Below, piece by piece: positions 63,864 to 64,000 of a stretch of DNA of 64,000 bases. Positions within the stretch are counted from its first letter, which is position 1, and each line of letters starts with the position of its first letter. The DNA is taken from positions 210,679 to 274,678 of the forward strand of contig NZ_CABFVH010000002.1 of NCBI RefSeq assembly GCF_902141855.1, given 5' to 3'. Source of the DNA: Methylobacterium dankookense. GTDB taxonomy: Bacteria; Pseudomonadota; Alphaproteobacteria; Rhizobiales; Beijerinckiaceae. A program made the translations under genes and the position numbers. The notes under the pieces are model-generated. The model saw only the letters and a list, made by a program, of their open reading frames with translations, was not told the origin of the DNA and searched no databases.

Positions 63864-64000
63864 CAGCGTGCGGCGGAGTAGATCGAGGCCGCGCCGGCGA
63901 CGGGGGCCGCGACGGTGGAGAAGACGCTCAGCACCTTCTGCAACTCGGTGAAGGGCGCGTTCGAGACGTAGACCAGGTCGCGGTTGCGCATGCGGAAGGC
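63864..64000 (-). CDS. Wza-type polysaccharide export protein, C-terminal end (cut by window edge)
   Basis: Only the last 45 codons are in the window. The visible end includes FRMRNRDLVYVSNAPFTEL and KVLSVFSTVAAP, the typical C-terminal segment of outer-membrane polysaccharide export (Wza/KpsD-like) proteins, with the RDLVYVSNAP strand of the last SLBB region and a short Ala/Ser/Tyr tail. It would export capsular or exopolysaccharide, in line with the ugd and rkp-like genes beside it. Everything upstream lies outside the window. Confidence 0.78.

Overview
The window is high-GC chromosomal DNA of an alphaproteobacterium, most probably Methylobacterium/Methylorubrum or a close relative in Hyphomicrobiales. 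The grounds are gene content (ETF-QO, Edd-Eda, split glycyl-tRNA synthetase, a DUF6894 protein, CIRCE-controlled groESL, rkp-like surface polysaccharide genes), frequent GTG starts, and GC-rich nested-hairpin repeats just after genes. The genus is inference; there is no rRNA in the window. I recognised no rRNA, tRNA, CRISPR array, insertion sequence or prophage.

Layout. 1-2745 (minus strand): the N-terminal part of a copper P-type ATPase, a PhoR-like sensor kinase and a multispanning MprF-like membrane protein. 3003-12706 (minus strand): a compact run of nine genes, mostly joined by ATGA/TGATG-type overlaps. It starts with inositol-3-phosphate synthase and continues with an HD-like protein, a methyltransferase, a Gfo/Idh/MocA oxidoreductase, a YcaO enzyme, a sugar isomerase/epimerase, a GT4 glycosyltransferase, a PIG-L deacetylase and a uracil-DNA-glycosylase-like protein. 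I read it as an undescribed small-molecule pathway built on inositol and an amino sugar; it is the most interesting part of the window. 13024-28533: cell envelope and efflux, with a lytic transglycosylase, EmrAB, HdeD, a PBP1A with an SNase-like C-terminal domain, AMP nucleosidase, TrmO, and an RND pump with two adaptors and a divergent TetR regulator. 28537-45999: housekeeping genes, including a DUF442 phosphatase, YpfJ metallopeptidase, family-4 UDG, ETF-QO, a TPR protein, IspE, an acyltransferase, a polyprenyl diphosphate synthase, a TrmN6-like methyltransferase, an S49 peptidase, GlyQ, a DUF3828 protein, GlyS and CorA. 46115-48882: CIRCE, groES, groEL, then a ParDE toxin-antitoxin pair. 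49006-52956: periplasmic asparaginase and the Entner-Doudoroff genes edd and eda behind a perfect LacI-type palindrome. 53218-64000: surface polysaccharide genes, with UDP-glucose dehydrogenase, a 2493-residue reducing polyketide/fatty-acid synthase, an alpha-oxoamine synthase, and the end of a convergent Wza-type export gene.

How the genes work together. In the inositol run, Ino1 would supply inositol phosphate, the GT4 enzyme a glycosyl group, and PIG-L a free amine. This parallels the first steps of mycothiol synthesis, but a YcaO enzyme is present and no MshC-like ligase is seen. In the last 11 kb, the synthase and the oxoamine synthase match the RkpA/RkpG pair known from Sinorhizobium K-antigen synthesis, next to an RkpK-type UDP-glucose dehydrogenase. 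They probably make a long-chain amino-ketone lipid used in polysaccharide assembly or anchoring. The sugar-acid genes at 50333-52956 form an Entner-Doudoroff unit whose regulator lies outside the window.
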